Below are positions 54,738 to 64,000 of a DNA stretch of 64,000 nt, in pieces. Both the position numbers and the translations under genes were made by a program. The notes under the pieces were generated by a model, which ran no database searches, had not been told where the DNA came from, and saw only the letters and a program-made list of their open reading frames with translations. The stretch is from Stomoxys calcitrans (Eukaryota; Arthropoda; Insecta; Diptera; Muscidae): positions 185,612,571 through 185,676,570 of the forward strand of contig NC_081552.1 of the NCBI RefSeq assembly GCF_963082655.1, given 5' to 3'. Position 1 is the stretch's first letter. Each line of letters begins with the position of its first letter.

Positions 54738-56275
54738 TATACCCACCACCATGGGATGGGGGTATACTAATCTAGTCATTCCATTTGTAACACCTCGAAA
54801 TATTGACCTAGGGCCCCATAAACTACATATATTCTTGATCGTCTTGACATTCTGAGTTGATCTAGCCATGTCCATCCGTCCGTCTGTCGAAATCACTATA
54901 GCGGTCGTACGCAAAGCTAGCCGCGGATGCTTAATATTGATGTAGATTGTTGGGGATGGCAAATGGGCTATTTCGGTTCAGATTTGAATATAGCTCTCAT
55001 ATAAACTGATTTCCCGATTTGACTTCTTGAGCCCCAGGAAGCCGCAATTTCGCATATAGTATTCTGCTTTGACTTCCAACATCTGTGCTATGTATGGTCT
55101 AAATCGGTAAATAACTTAATAAGGCTCCCATATGAACCGATCTCCCGATTTGACTTCTTAAGCCCCTGAAGGCCTTAATTTTTATCCGATTTGGCTGAAA
55201 TTTTGCACATAGTGTTCTGTTGATTTCCAACATCTGTGGTATGTACGGTCTAAATCTGTCAAGAACCTAATATAGCTCCCATTTAAACCGATCTCCTGAT
55301 TTGACTAATAGAGCCCCAAGAGGCCTCTGGAAGCCACAATTTTGTTTCCGATTTCGCTGAAATTTTGCATATAGTGTTTTGTTATGACTTCCAACAACTG
55401 CGCTTCGTACCCGATATAGCTCCCATATAAACCGATCTCCCGATTTGACTTCATGAGCTCCTGGAGGCCTCAATTTACCGATTTGCGTAACCCACTTTGC
55501 AACATCCGATTTGTCTGACATTTTACGTGCGGTGTTCTGTTATGACTTGTAACGACTGTGCCAAGTACGACCCGAATTGGTCTATAACCTGATATAACTC
55601 CCATATAAAGCCGATCTCTCTCGATTCGACTTCTTGAGCCCTTACAAACAGCAATTTTTGTCCGATTTGGCTGACATTGATCATGTAGTGTTCCGTTATA
55701 TTAGGTTATAGAACGATTTGGACCGAACTTAACACAGTTGTTGAAAGTAATAACAGAACACTACGTGGAAAATTGCAGCCAAATCGGACGAAGAATTGAG
55801 GCTTCCAGGGGCTCAAGATGTCAAATCGGGAGGTCGTTTTCGTTTGTAACACCCCGAAATATTCGCGTAAGACCCCATAAACAATGCACCAACATTGTAT
55901 TCTTCGGCAAGAACATTGTATTCTTGATCGTCTCGACGTTCTGAATCGATCTAGCCCTGTCCGTCCGTTTATTGAAATCACGATAGCTGTCGAACGCGTA
56001 ATATTAGCTGCTTCAAATTTTGCACAGATATTTAATAGTGATGTAGGTCGTTGGGGATTGCAAATGGGCCATATCGGTTCAGATTTAGATATAGCTTCCA
56101 TATAAACCGATATCCAGATTTTTGTCCCATTTGGCTGAAACTTTGAAGGTAGTGTTCTGTTATGACCTCTAAAAAATGTGCCAAGTACGGTCAAAATCTG
56201 TCTATAGCCTGATATAGCTCTCACGAAAACCGGTGCCTCGATCATTCACCTGCCGTTTTAGGGTCGGAAACCCAT
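54738..56275 (+). repeat. Family D repeat array
   Basis: ATACCCACCACCATGGGATG, GCCCCATAAACTACATATAT, GTCTTGACATTCTGAGTTGA and CCGTCCGTCTGTCGAAATC, then tandem units with CCGATCTCCCGATTTGACTT. A second decayed core lies near 55850-55990 (ACCCCATAAACAATG, TTGATCGTCTCGACGTTCTG), so two D copies are juxtaposed. Around 55690-55830 a segment runs in reverse orientation. Minus-strand ORF 55706-56245 is a repeat shadow. Confidence 0.65.
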
Positions 56276-56779
56276 AAAAGCTGCATTTATTACCGGATTT
56301 CGCTGAAGTTTGAAGCAGTGGGTTATTTTAAGCCTCGAATCGGATGATATATTGCTGTCATATAGACCGATCTGCTGATTTAGGGTCTTTAGGGTGCATA
56401 AAAGCCGCAATTATTATGCGCATTTTGTTTGGAAGGCGAGTGCCTTGGCATTTGCCCATTTTCTTCATGCTAAAGAACAGTTGATCTATTTTCCATAAGG
56501 CGTAAAAGAGAGACTCCAGATTCTTACTCAGTCCTTCTTTGGCGAGGGTTCTAAGTAAATTAATTGCCGTGGTCACTCGCAGGGCGATGATAAAACCCCC
56601 AGTGACGTATGTTTTTATACCTTGCCTCTAATTCTATCCTATTCACAGCTTATCCACCAATTCCTAATCTTGTGTCTGAGAATGCATTGTTAAAGATACA
56701 CCCCATTATATCAATGTTCACCGACAATGTGTATATCTGAGCATTGAGGGACTATTTCAACTCCCCCTCGTGTGGAACA
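56276..56779. other. Mixed repeat debris and unique sequence
   Basis: Family B/D phrases continue to about 56415 (CATATAGACCGATCTGC, GATTTAGGGTCTT). After that no repeat is recognised. A minus-strand 72-codon ORF at 56358-56576 partly overlaps the debris and has no known motif. Confidence 0.4.
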
Positions 56780-56803
56780 TTTTTTTTTTTTTTTTTTTTT
56801 TTT
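56780..56803 (-). other. Poly(A) tail of the CR1-group LINE
   Basis: 24 T on the plus strand at the 3' boundary of the element; flanking TGTTCCACACGAGG on the minus strand is presumed host sequence. Confidence 0.85.
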
Positions 56804-56990
56804 ATTTTATTTTTTACTTATACGTTATAAAACTTACAATTAGTTTTTATAAACGCCTCAGCGCCATTAGGCATAATAGAGGCTAGTTGGCAAAATAACA
56901 AAATTCAATTATTTTAATACAATGTTTGATCAGTAATAAATTAAACGATGTTAAAGGTTAATGATCTTATTAGAAGAAAATTAATTTAAT

Positions 56991-59873
56991 TTACAAAAGT
57001 GTTTCAGTTTGTGTTTTAAGGTAATTCCTTAGCAATCTTTTAAAAATTGAAATTGGGTTAGACTTTATATCGCTCGGTATATCATTAAACTCATGACTGC
57101 CAGAATATTCTACTCTCTGTTTTGTGGTCTCTGTGCGGCACAATGCTACTCTCAGCTGTTGATTGTTGCGGGTGTTGAATGAAACTTGGTTTAGATTAAA
57201 TTCAATTGTGTGGTGCCCTATGTGGTGAATGCATTTATATACGTACAGAAGAAGCTGCAACTTATAAATTCCATGAATTGGCAAAATAGTTGGAAAAACA
57301 TTGTCGTATAATGAAACGGTGGGATAAAGTAATGGTATGTTTGCAACAGTTTTCAGAGCTTTGTTTTGAAGCCTTTGCAATGATTTTAACTCGCCTGTGT
57401 TCCTGTATGCATAGACCACAGCCAAATAGTTAAGATGGCTCTGTATTAATGTTTGATAAATTAGATATTTGGTTCTTTCGTCGAACTTGTATTTGAACTT
57501 ATACAACAATCCAAGTGCTGGAGATATTTTCAACTTTAGCTGATTTATGTGATGATTCCAGTTAAGGTTTGACTGCATATATATGCCCAAATATTTGACA
57601 ACATTCACTTCGTTTATAGTTTCTCCATCCACAGTGATGCTAAAGTCCATATTATGGCCAGGGTATGGTTTAAATCTGATTAATTTAGTTTTCTTTCTAT
57701 TTATAAACAATTTGTTCAGTCGCATATACTCAAAAATTAATGCAGAATCTCGTTCCATATAAGTTTTAACCACGGTCGTGGACTTGTACGGATAAAAAAG
57801 ACATATGTCATCCGCATACATAAATAGCCGTCCTTTTAGCTCCAAATTGCATAGGTCATTAACATAGATTAAAAACAGCAACGGGCCTAGTACACTGCCT
57901 TGCGGTACACCATGTTCAATAGAAGCCAGTTGGCTTTTACTGTCCCCCATTTGCACAAATTGTTTTCGATTCACCAGATAAGATTTGAAAAGCCGTAGTA
58001 CACTACCGCGAATGCCATAAAATTCCAGCTTCTTTAATAAAATGTTGTGATCAATCATATCAAAAGCTTTAGATAAATCAAAGAAGATGCCTACTACGCC
58101 ATTGTGACCTTTATCCAACATTTTGCATATATAGTTTTGTACATTAATAACAGCTTCGTCAGTTCCACATCCTCTGCGAAAACCATATTGACAATCAGTA
58201 AGTATTCGGTTCGTTTCTAAGAATGCAGCCATTTGCCGATGAATAATTCGTTCATATATAATATTTATAGATGGCAACACAGAAATAGGTCTTAAATTTT
58301 CAATAACTGTTGAATTTCTACCCTTAGGAATGGGTATTACCTTATGTATCTTAAGGCTTTGTGGGTAAGTTGATGTCGCTATCATGCTGTTAAAAATGTT
58401 CAGCAAATAATGATTGACATTGCTACTGCAAACTTTGAGTACGTTGTGCGGCAAATTATCATGACCACAACTTTTATTTAATTTAAGCGCTGAGATTTCA
58501 CTTTCTATTTCACTTTGTGTGGTAAAATGTAAATCAAGATGGTTTTGGTTGTAACATAGGGTTCCCAATGAATTGCAACTGTCTCCTGGGTACATCGGTA
58601 TCATATTTTTTAGATTTATAACAGACTTAAGAAAGAAAGTGTTACATAACTCGGCCTTCTTCCTATCATTCGTTATGATATTACCATCATCATCTTTAAA
58701 AGATAGCTGTGTTTTAATATTTCTTCCCAGAGTTTCATTTAAAAAGCGCCATGTTTTCTTTGGATTATTTTTGATGTCAGCCAGATTATTTACATAGTAA
58801 TTATTCATTGAATTTCTTGACGAATTTCTAATAACTTTACTGATTCTTTTCAATTGGCTATTTATACTGTCATTATTGCGACATTTCCTTCTTAATTTCA
58901 ATAATCGATTCTTATAGTCAATCAATTTCAAGAGATTCCCATTTATCCATGGTGCAATGGCATTTCTTTGGTTTACATTTAGGGGTTTTGTGACGGTAGA
59001 ACAATCTACAGCAGTTTTTACATGCGTAACAAAATTATTAAGGTCCTCGGTGGGTGCTCCCAAGAGAGAAAGAGTCTGAAGGTGGGAATCAATAGTAGTC
59101 TTCAATTTATCATAATCGCAAAAGGAGTAATTATGTCTGACAATATTATCTAACTGTTCATCAATATTCACTTGGCAGTAAATTAAATTGTGATCAGTTA
59201 ACATGCATCCAACCGCCATGATTGACATGGACCCTAAAATATTCGAATACACATGGTCAAGACAAGTACGGCTAACAGGTCTTGTTATCATTTCATGGCA
59301 GTTTCTAAAATCATAATTCAACAGCATATTCGAAACAGCACTGAAATTTTCGTTATGCAGCGCATCAACATTCGCATCACCAGTTAAAACACAAGGTGTT
59401 CTACCATACGCATAAAGTAATTGCTCCAAAAAATCAACAAATTTGGATGAATTACATTTTGGAGATCTATAAAACGAAATATAAGTGACTGGCTTTCCGT
59501 GCAGTTTAACATTATGGAGTTTTAGAGCAATTGAATCAATCAAGTCCTCACTTTTGCATTGAGAAACTGTAAAATGCAAATTTTCCTTAACAAATACTGA
59601 TGTTCCGCCATAACCATCAGATCGGCAACAATGAACAGATGTATATCCTGGAATGTTATATATACCAACAACATCCATTTTGAACCAAGTTTCTTGGACC
59701 GCAATTATCGTAGGCAAAGCAGAAATTTTGGCAATCATAGTTTTAAATCTATTAAATTTTGTTATTGAAGATATACTTCTAATATTTACAGAAAATACGT
59801 TGAAAAGTTTCCTATTTGAAATTTGTATATTATTGAAATCCGAAAGATTAGATATATAATTATTATTCATCAT
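56991..59873 (-). CDS. ORF2p: endonuclease and reverse transcriptase of the CR1-group LINE
   Basis: 960 codons without interruption. Residues about 20-235 are the endonuclease/exonuclease/phosphatase domain: VFSVNIRSISSI, IIAVQETWF (catalytic Glu, about residue 60), FYRSPKCNSSKF, LTGDANVDAL (about 166), RTCLDHVYSN and LTDHNLIYCQV (terminal D-H). A linker follows. Residues about 470-770 are RT: KLNKSCGHDNLPHNVL, VIPIPKGRNSTVIENLRPIS, GFRRGCGTDEAV, GIFFDLSKAFDMIDHNIL (catalytic Asp), HGVPQGSVLGPLLFLIYVND and RLFMYADDICLF (Asp pair, about 687), then VKYLGIYMQSNLNWN. The C-terminal ~150 residues form a thumb/tail with GSHEFNDIPSDIK. It nicks DNA and copies the RNA in place. All catalytic residues I can check are present. 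The first Met-Met sits 58 bp after ORF1. Confidence 0.92.
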   Translation of the reverse strand: MMNNNYISNLSDFNNIQISNRKLFNVFSVNIRSISSITKFNRFKTMIAKISALPTIIAVQETWFKMDVVGIYNIPGYTSVHCCRSDGYGGTSVFVKENLHFTVSQCKSEDLIDSIALKLHNVKLHGKPVTYISFYRSPKCNSSKFVDFLEQLLYAYGRTPCVLTGDANVDALHNENFSAVSNMLLNYDFRNCHEMITRPVSRTCLDHVYSNILGSMSIMAVGCMLTDHNLIYCQVNIDEQLDNIVRHNYSFCDYDKLKTTIDSHLQTLSLLGAPTEDLNNFVTHVKTAVDCSTVTKPLNVNQRNAIAPWINGNLLKLIDYKNRLLKLRRKCRNNDSINSQLKRISKVIRNSSRNSMNNYYVNNLADIKNNPKKTWRFLNETLGRNIKTQLSFKDDDGNIITNDRKKAELCNTFFLKSVINLKNMIPMYPGDSCNSLGTLCYNQNHLDLHFTTQSEIESEISALKLNKSCGHDNLPHNVLKVCSSNVNHYLLNIFNSMIATSTYPQSLKIHKVIPIPKGRNSTVIENLRPISVLPSINIIYERIIHRQMAAFLETNRILTDCQYGFRRGCGTDEAVINVQNYICKMLDKGHNGVVGIFFDLSKAFDMIDHNILLKKLEFYGIRGSVLRLFKSYLVNRKQFVQMGDSKSQLASIEHGVPQGSVLGPLLFLIYVNDLCNLELKGRLFMYADDICLFYPYKSTTVVKTYMERDSALIFEYMRLNKLFINRKKTKLIRFKPYPGHNMDFSITVDGETINEVNVVKYLGIYMQSNLNWNHHINQLKLKISPALGLLYKFKYKFDERTKYLIYQTLIQSHLNYLAVVYAYRNTGELKSLQRLQNKALKTVANIPLLYPTVSLYDNVFPTILPIHGIYKLQLLLYVYKCIHHIGHHTIEFNLNQVSFNTRNNQQLRVALCRTETTKQRVEYSGSHEFNDIPSDIKSNPISIFKRLLRNYLKTQTETLL

Positions 59874-59931
59874 AAAAAAAAAAAAAAAGATATAAAATAT
59901 TAGAACAAATTCTTTAATATTTAAAAGCTAC

Positions 59932-60915
59932 TTATGATGGTGATTCATACTCGTTGTCAGATTCCTCTACACGTATCATCATTTGCTGGGATCGACGTTT
60001 CTGGGGCTGATGCGTAGTTGCTTCTGCCAATAATTTATCCACTTCATCCTCATTCTTCAAAAGTCTTGGCTTAGACAACTCACTCCGTTTTGCGAAAACC
60101 TTATTATTTGCTGTGTAAATAGCCCGAAATCCAACATTCTTCAATGACTTTGCGTATTTAAATAAATTCATGGTTTCTTTGCTTGAAAAATCACTAACAA
60201 AGATATTTTTAGATTCCTCTTGAGCTTTTAATTTAGGTTTAACAGCCATCAGTTTCGATTTTGCAATTCTCGAATTGAATTTAACGACCACAGTCTGGCT
60301 ATCATTCTTCTTCTTGTTAAGAAAATATGCATCAGAAATGTTATCAACTTTCATTTCAACGCCAAATTTAGATGACAACTTCATTACAGCATCAACAGCT
60401 GTTTCATTCTCAGTTGGTTTGATACCAGTTATCAGACAATCATTCTGCACTCTTTGATTGTTTAGAAATTTCACTGTCTCTTTTAGTGTACTCACTTCTG
60501 CTCTTAGTTCCTTGTTTTCCTTTTGTACCAGATCTATTTTTTTCTTGTTCTCGCTTACACCCTTCAGAATGTCATCGTACTGCTTCGACATAAACATCAT
60601 AGTCTCTCTCATTTCTCTTAATTCATCCAGTTTCTTTAACTCCATTCTCATAGCATTCAATTCAGCTGCTACAGATCCATTGCTGTTGTTGTTGTTGCTT
60701 TTGCTGCTGCTGTCGCATACATGACAAACAAACTCCTCATCTTCATGTGCAAGCAAGTGGCGGAATTGCTTTTTGTTAAGCTTCGTACAAACAACATGAA
60801 AACTGTTGTTGCATTTATCACAATCAATGCTCTCTTCGTCTTCATCCACCTCCAATTTGCACTCAACACAGACATTTTTCTTCTTTAAAACACTACGTCT
60901 GCTTGTAGGCGGCAT
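59932..60915 (-). CDS. ORF1p: PHD finger, coiled coil and FP-like C-terminal domain
   Basis: 327 codons. A C4HC3 PHD finger uses Cys16, Cys19, Cys32, Cys35, His40, Cys43, Cys64 and Cys67. After an Asn/Ser-rich linker (68-85), residues about 88-150 form a heptad-rich coiled coil (LNAMRMELKKLDELREM, ENKELRAEVSTLKETVKFL) likely to mediate self-association. Residues about 155-295 look like the nucleic-acid-binding FP-type module of related LINE ORF1 proteins: NDCLITGIKPTENETA, QTVVVKFNSRIAKSKLMA and NIFVSDFSSKETMNLFKYAK. PHD fingers usually read histone H3 tails, so ORF1p may tether the ribonucleoprotein to chromatin; that is inference. A basic KRRSQQ and acidic tail end the protein. All zinc ligands are intact. 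Confidence 0.9.
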   Translation of the reverse strand: MPPTSRRSVLKKKNVCVECKLEVDEDEESIDCDKCNNSFHVVCTKLNKKQFRHLLAHEDEEFVCHVCDSSSKSNNNNSNGSVAAELNAMRMELKKLDELREMRETMMFMSKQYDDILKGVSENKKKIDLVQKENKELRAEVSTLKETVKFLNNQRVQNDCLITGIKPTENETAVDAVMKLSSKFGVEMKVDNISDAYFLNKKKNDSQTVVVKFNSRIAKSKLMAVKPKLKAQEESKNIFVSDFSSKETMNLFKYAKSLKNVGFRAIYTANNKVFAKRSELSKPRLLKNEDEVDKLLAEATTHQPQKRRSQQMMIRVEESDNEYESPS

Positions 60916-61075
60916 ATTTGAACAATTTCAAGTGACCTTAGATTTAGCTTTTGTAAACAATTGGTTTTTGAGACACAATCGCTTTTTAGAACCGAAATAT
61001 TTAAATTTAATTTCACAACGATTGAAAAGCAATCATATAAATTTTTTTATATTGCTTCTCTGAAGATTTTATCCG

Positions 61076-62611
61076 TTACGAATAGGATAGAAGTTTGACC
61101 CCTGACTCAGCTGGAGTCGGAGACCGGTTCCTAGTCGAAACTAGTTTAATCTCATTACTGCGAATCTTCAACGGGAACTTTTTCAACCTATCAACATCAT
61201 AAAGCGTATCAATCTTTCTTCAGAAGAGCTACCAGAAGAAAACCATCGGCTCCTGCTGTCCTATTATCATTTAGGCAAGTACATGTTTTTTTCTACATCC
61301 ATTTGGGTAGGTGATATACTTTTCCTATTTTTGCAATGTTGTTGCATTTCTGCGGAATTGCCCATACTCTTTTCATTGTGTTAACATGCAGAGCAAAAGA
61401 TTGAGGCAAAGGAAACCAAATATCCCAAGGTTTTAGGGGAAAATCGTTAAAGGTAGCAAAAATGCGTCGTAACATAGAATCTCAATAAACCCCAAATTTA
61501 TGGTTTATCTTTTTTAAGAAATCTCACAACTAATGACAGTCCGAAAATTTGTGTCAATAAAATCAAATTTTCTCTAAAATCAAACAAATGCAAGAAACCA
61601 CTCTGCTCTTCATACTCCTTGGAAAGAAAGAAAAACTTCGCATTTACTTTGATGACCAGCGATTGACTACTGAAATGCGTTGATGCGATCATTTAGCTCT
61701 TGAATTAAGCCTTAGATAAGCAGATATAAGGCTTTCATGCATGGCAAAAAAAAAAACCGAATACCAAAGCCAATGGACTTTACTCGCCAAGCTAAGTTTT
61801 AATGCCATATTAATCTGAATAAATGTTTTAAAAAATCGTATCAAATTTTAATGGTTTTCGTTCATTTGTCTGTTCCAAAGTGATTTTATGTGTACATAAT
61901 GCGAGCAAAAATTTGTTTGTGTTTACTGCGATATTTAGGGACATTTGGCCGGAATGTCAGTTATGTGCTACCCGGCTTATGGGCGCAATATTGCGTTTGA
62001 TGTTGGCTGTTTTTTTTTTTACGGGTATAGGGGGGTTTTTGCTTTAATTTCGTTGCTTAAAATTGGTCTATAAAATTTTTATTGATCTCATTAAAAACGT
62101 TAGTGGTTGATCATTACCGTCAGTATTTTGGCAATAAAAGCACAACGTTTAAATTCACAAATGATTCTGGAGTTTTTTTCAGATTTTCAGATTTTATGAT
62201 TTTTTTGGGTTTTTTGGTATGAAAAAGGGCTGTTAAAAAAACCGCAATGGCGGTATGCATCAAAGTCAATTTTAGGAAAGGGTTATGAACTGCTGCAATG
62301 GATATTTTATTAATCAGATATGATTTTCCAAACTATTTATCTAGGAAAGGAATATTTTAAAAATTGGGGGGTTACATAACCCACTATTGTGATAGTATCT
62401 AGCCACAATCACTTAGATATTAAATTCATTGCACGCTACCCAAAGGATATGGAGAACTAAGATGCCTTCTAATTGGCACCGTAGAATCTACCAAATCCAA
62501 TACCCTGCAATGAAATTCCGAAAAGACTTCAAAACCGTTGTTTGCTCGCAGTTAAAAATCGTAACTTAATTCTGAACTTTACGTCTTGTTATTAAAGACA
62601 AAAATAACAAG
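61076..62611. other. Unique stretch with one tiny LINE fragment
   Basis: Mostly AT-rich unique sequence; ORFs of 60-64 codons (61293-61692) have no motif. One recognisable fragment is annotated at 61218-61282. Confidence 0.45.
61218..61282 (-). pseudogene. RTE-like RT micro-fragment
   Basis: On the minus strand CLNDNRTAGADGFL aligns with RLRNNKAAGADGLS of the RTE-like RT at 16168-16962. It is about 65 bp, too short to say more. Confidence 0.55.
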
Positions 62612-63874
62612 TAAAAAGGCGTTGAGTTCGGCCGGGCCGAACTTTGGATACCCACCGCCTCGGGTATATATGCAAACCACCTTTCATCAAAATTCGGTGA
62701 ACATTTTTTACCTTTTGTCCCATAGCAGTTATATCAAAATATGTACCGATTTGGATCAAATACTAATAAGTATAGTAGCCATATCTAAAAATTAACCAAT
62801 CTGAACCATAAACGACGCGGATGTCGAAAAGCCTAACATAAGTCACTATGTTAAATTTCAGTGAAATCGGATTATAAATGCGTCTTTTATGGGGCAAAGA
62901 CTTTAAATCGTGATATCGGTCTACATGGCAGCTATATACAAATCTGGACTAAGTTGCAGAAAAATGTCGTAGAGCCTAACACAAAACACTGTCCCAAATT
63001 TCGGCGAAGTCGGACAATAAATGCCCCTTTTATGGGCCCAAAACCTTAAATCGAGAGATCGGTCCATATGGCAGCTATATTCAAATCTGGACCGATCTGG
63101 GCCAAATTGAAGAAGGAAGAGCCTAACCAAACTCACTGTTTCAAATTTCAGCGACATCGGACAATAAATGCGTCTTTTATCGCCCCAAAACCTAAAACCG
63201 AGATATCGGTCTATATGGCAGCTATATCCAAATCTGGACCGATCTGTGCGATATTGCAGAAATATGTCAAGGGGCTTAACCTAACTCACTGTCCCAAATT
63301 TCGGCGAAATCGGACAATAAATGCCCTTTTTATGGCCCCAAAACCTTAAATCGAGAGATCGGTCCATATGACAGCTATATTCAAATCTGGACCGATATGG
63401 GCCAAATTGAAGAAGGACGTCGAAGAGCCTAACCAAACTCACTGTTTTAAATTTCAGCGACATCGGACAATAAATGCTCCTTTTATGGGCCCAAAACCTT
63501 AAATCGAGAAATCGGTCTATATGGCAGCTATATTCAAATCTGGACCGATCTGGTCCAAATTGAAGAAGGATTTCGAAGGGCCTAAGACAACTCAATGTCC
63601 TAAACTTCAGCAAAATCGGATAATAAATGTGGCTTTAATGGGCCTAAAACCCTAAATCGGCGGATCGGTCTATATGGTGGCTATATCAAGATATAGTCCG
63701 ATATAACCCATCTTCGAACTTAATCTGCTTATGGACAAGAAAAGAATCTGTGCAAAGTTTCAGCTCAATATCTCAATTTTTAAAGACTGTAGCGTTATTT
63801 CAACAGACAGACGGACGGACGGATGGACATGTCTAGATCGTCTTAGATTTTTAAGCTGATCAAGAATATATATA
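62612..63874 (-). repeat. Family B repeat truncated at its core by mariner
   Basis: Starts AACAAGTAAAAAGGCGTTGA, perfect hairpin GTTCGGCCGGGCCGAAC and ATACCCACCGCCTCGGGTAT. About seven 153-bp units follow, then GACAGACGGACGGACGGATG and AAGAATATATATA, where a mariner begins at a TA. Confidence 0.85.
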
Positions 63875-64000
63875 TTGGGTTGCCCAAAAAGTAATTGCGG
63901 ATTTTTAAAAGAAAGTAAATTCATTTTTAATAAAACTTATAATGAACTTTAATCAAATATATAATTGCCATTTTGTTCGATAACCTTTTGCCATCTTCCA
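63875..64000 (-). mobile_element. Terminal part of a canonical mariner, cut by the window edge
   Basis: Terminal repeat TTGGGTTGCCCAAAAAGTAA, ATTGCGGATTTTT, identical in type to the MITE at 44546. It is preceded by a TA (63873-63874) within the family B core. The rest lies beyond the window. Confidence 0.9.
63949..64000 (-). CDS. C-terminus of a mariner transposase (partial)
   Basis: On the minus strand the last codons read RWQKVIEQNGNYIFD and then TAA (63949-63951). RWQKVIEQNGxY is the characteristic C-terminus of DD34D mariner transposases. The frame is open to the window edge, so whether the whole gene is intact cannot be seen. It is distinct from the DD41D rosa relics elsewhere in the window. 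Confidence 0.8.
   Translation of the reverse strand, partial: GRWQKVIEQNGNYIFD

Larger units (their letters stand above)
56780..61075 (-). mobile_element. Intact-looking CR1-group LINE with PHD-finger ORF1
   Basis: Minus-strand element of about 4.3 kb. The 3' end is marked by a 24-nt poly(A) (T run at 56780-56803). ORF2 is 56991-59873 and ORF1 is 59932-60915, both uninterrupted. A 5' UTR of at least 100-160 bp precedes ORF1; the exact 5' end is uncertain and no target duplication was found by eye. ORF1 with a PHD finger and ORF2 with endonuclease plus RT but no RNase H match the CR1 group. The poly(A) tail is unlike the short microsatellite tails of vertebrate CR1, so the clade within the group is left open. 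It is the strongest candidate for a recently active element here. Confidence 0.88.

Noticed and set aside
55706..56245. 179-codon minus-strand ORF
   Set aside because: Lies across family D tandem units and contains their typical phrases; no independent motif.
56358..56576. 72-codon minus-strand ORF
   Set aside because: Part is family B/D debris, and the rest has no recognisable family or start context.

Overview
The window looks like repeat-rich intergenic or intronic DNA from a higher fly. I infer a calyptrate or muscid-type dipteran, because the dominant repeats carry the dipteran mini-me-type core (GACCCTATAAAGTATATATA, then a GTCY-rich stretch), and because CR1-like, LOA-like and RTE-like LINEs, a 412/mdg1-type LTR element and DD41D 'rosa'-type mariners occur together. 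I find no convincing host protein-coding gene, rRNA, tRNA or CRISPR array. Everything that can be named is a mobile element or its debris, separated by AT-rich unique stretches.

Layout. Positions 1-12120 hold repeats of four kinds. Family A has TATACCCTCCACCAT ends, family B has TATACCCACCACC ends, family C has CTAGCTGACCCGGGC starts and a G-rich tandem body, and family E is AT-rich. A rosa mariner relic (7.1-7.8 kb) and a 40-bp-stem hairpin (3.34-3.43 kb) also lie here. A decayed minus-strand LOA-like LINE follows at 12.7-14.8 kb, then a minus-strand RTE-like LINE broken by one stop and two frameshifts (15.65-18.17 kb). Positions 18.2-23.3 kb hold repeats A and C around a unique stretch. At 23.33-30.25 kb a palindromic rosa mariner is split by a 412/mdg1-type LTR retrotransposon with LTRs that look identical. 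It has a leader ORF with a myristoylation motif and a membrane segment, gag, a predicted -1 frameshift site, protease, a truncated RT and an intact integrase; most of RT and all of RNase H are deleted. Positions 30.5-45 kb hold a 21-bp minisatellite, several A/B/D repeats, a minus-strand mariner relic, a second LOA-like relic and a 237-bp mariner MITE. At 45.36-49.35 kb a rosa mariner is split by a LOA-like LINE. Positions 49.7-53.8 kb hold one B repeat nested in another. At 56.78-61.07 kb lies the best-preserved element, a minus-strand CR1-group LINE with two intact ORFs (PHD-finger ORF1; endonuclease plus RT ORF2) and a poly(A) tail. The window ends in a B repeat split by the terminal part of a canonical mariner that runs off the edge.

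How the parts relate. Families A, B, D and E are built from a tandem unit of about 153 bp (51 codons), which explains many short spurious ORFs. Their TA-rich core was hit independently by family C twice and by mariner once. Cross-cutting insertions give a relative chronology: A/B/D/E repeats and old LINE relics first, then mariners and family C, then the LOA-like LINE and the LTR element. The CR1-group LINE also looks young from its intact ORFs. Strand notation for repeats: '+' means the end with the mini-me core is on the left, '-' means it is on the right. All family assignments come from reading motifs, not from database searches.
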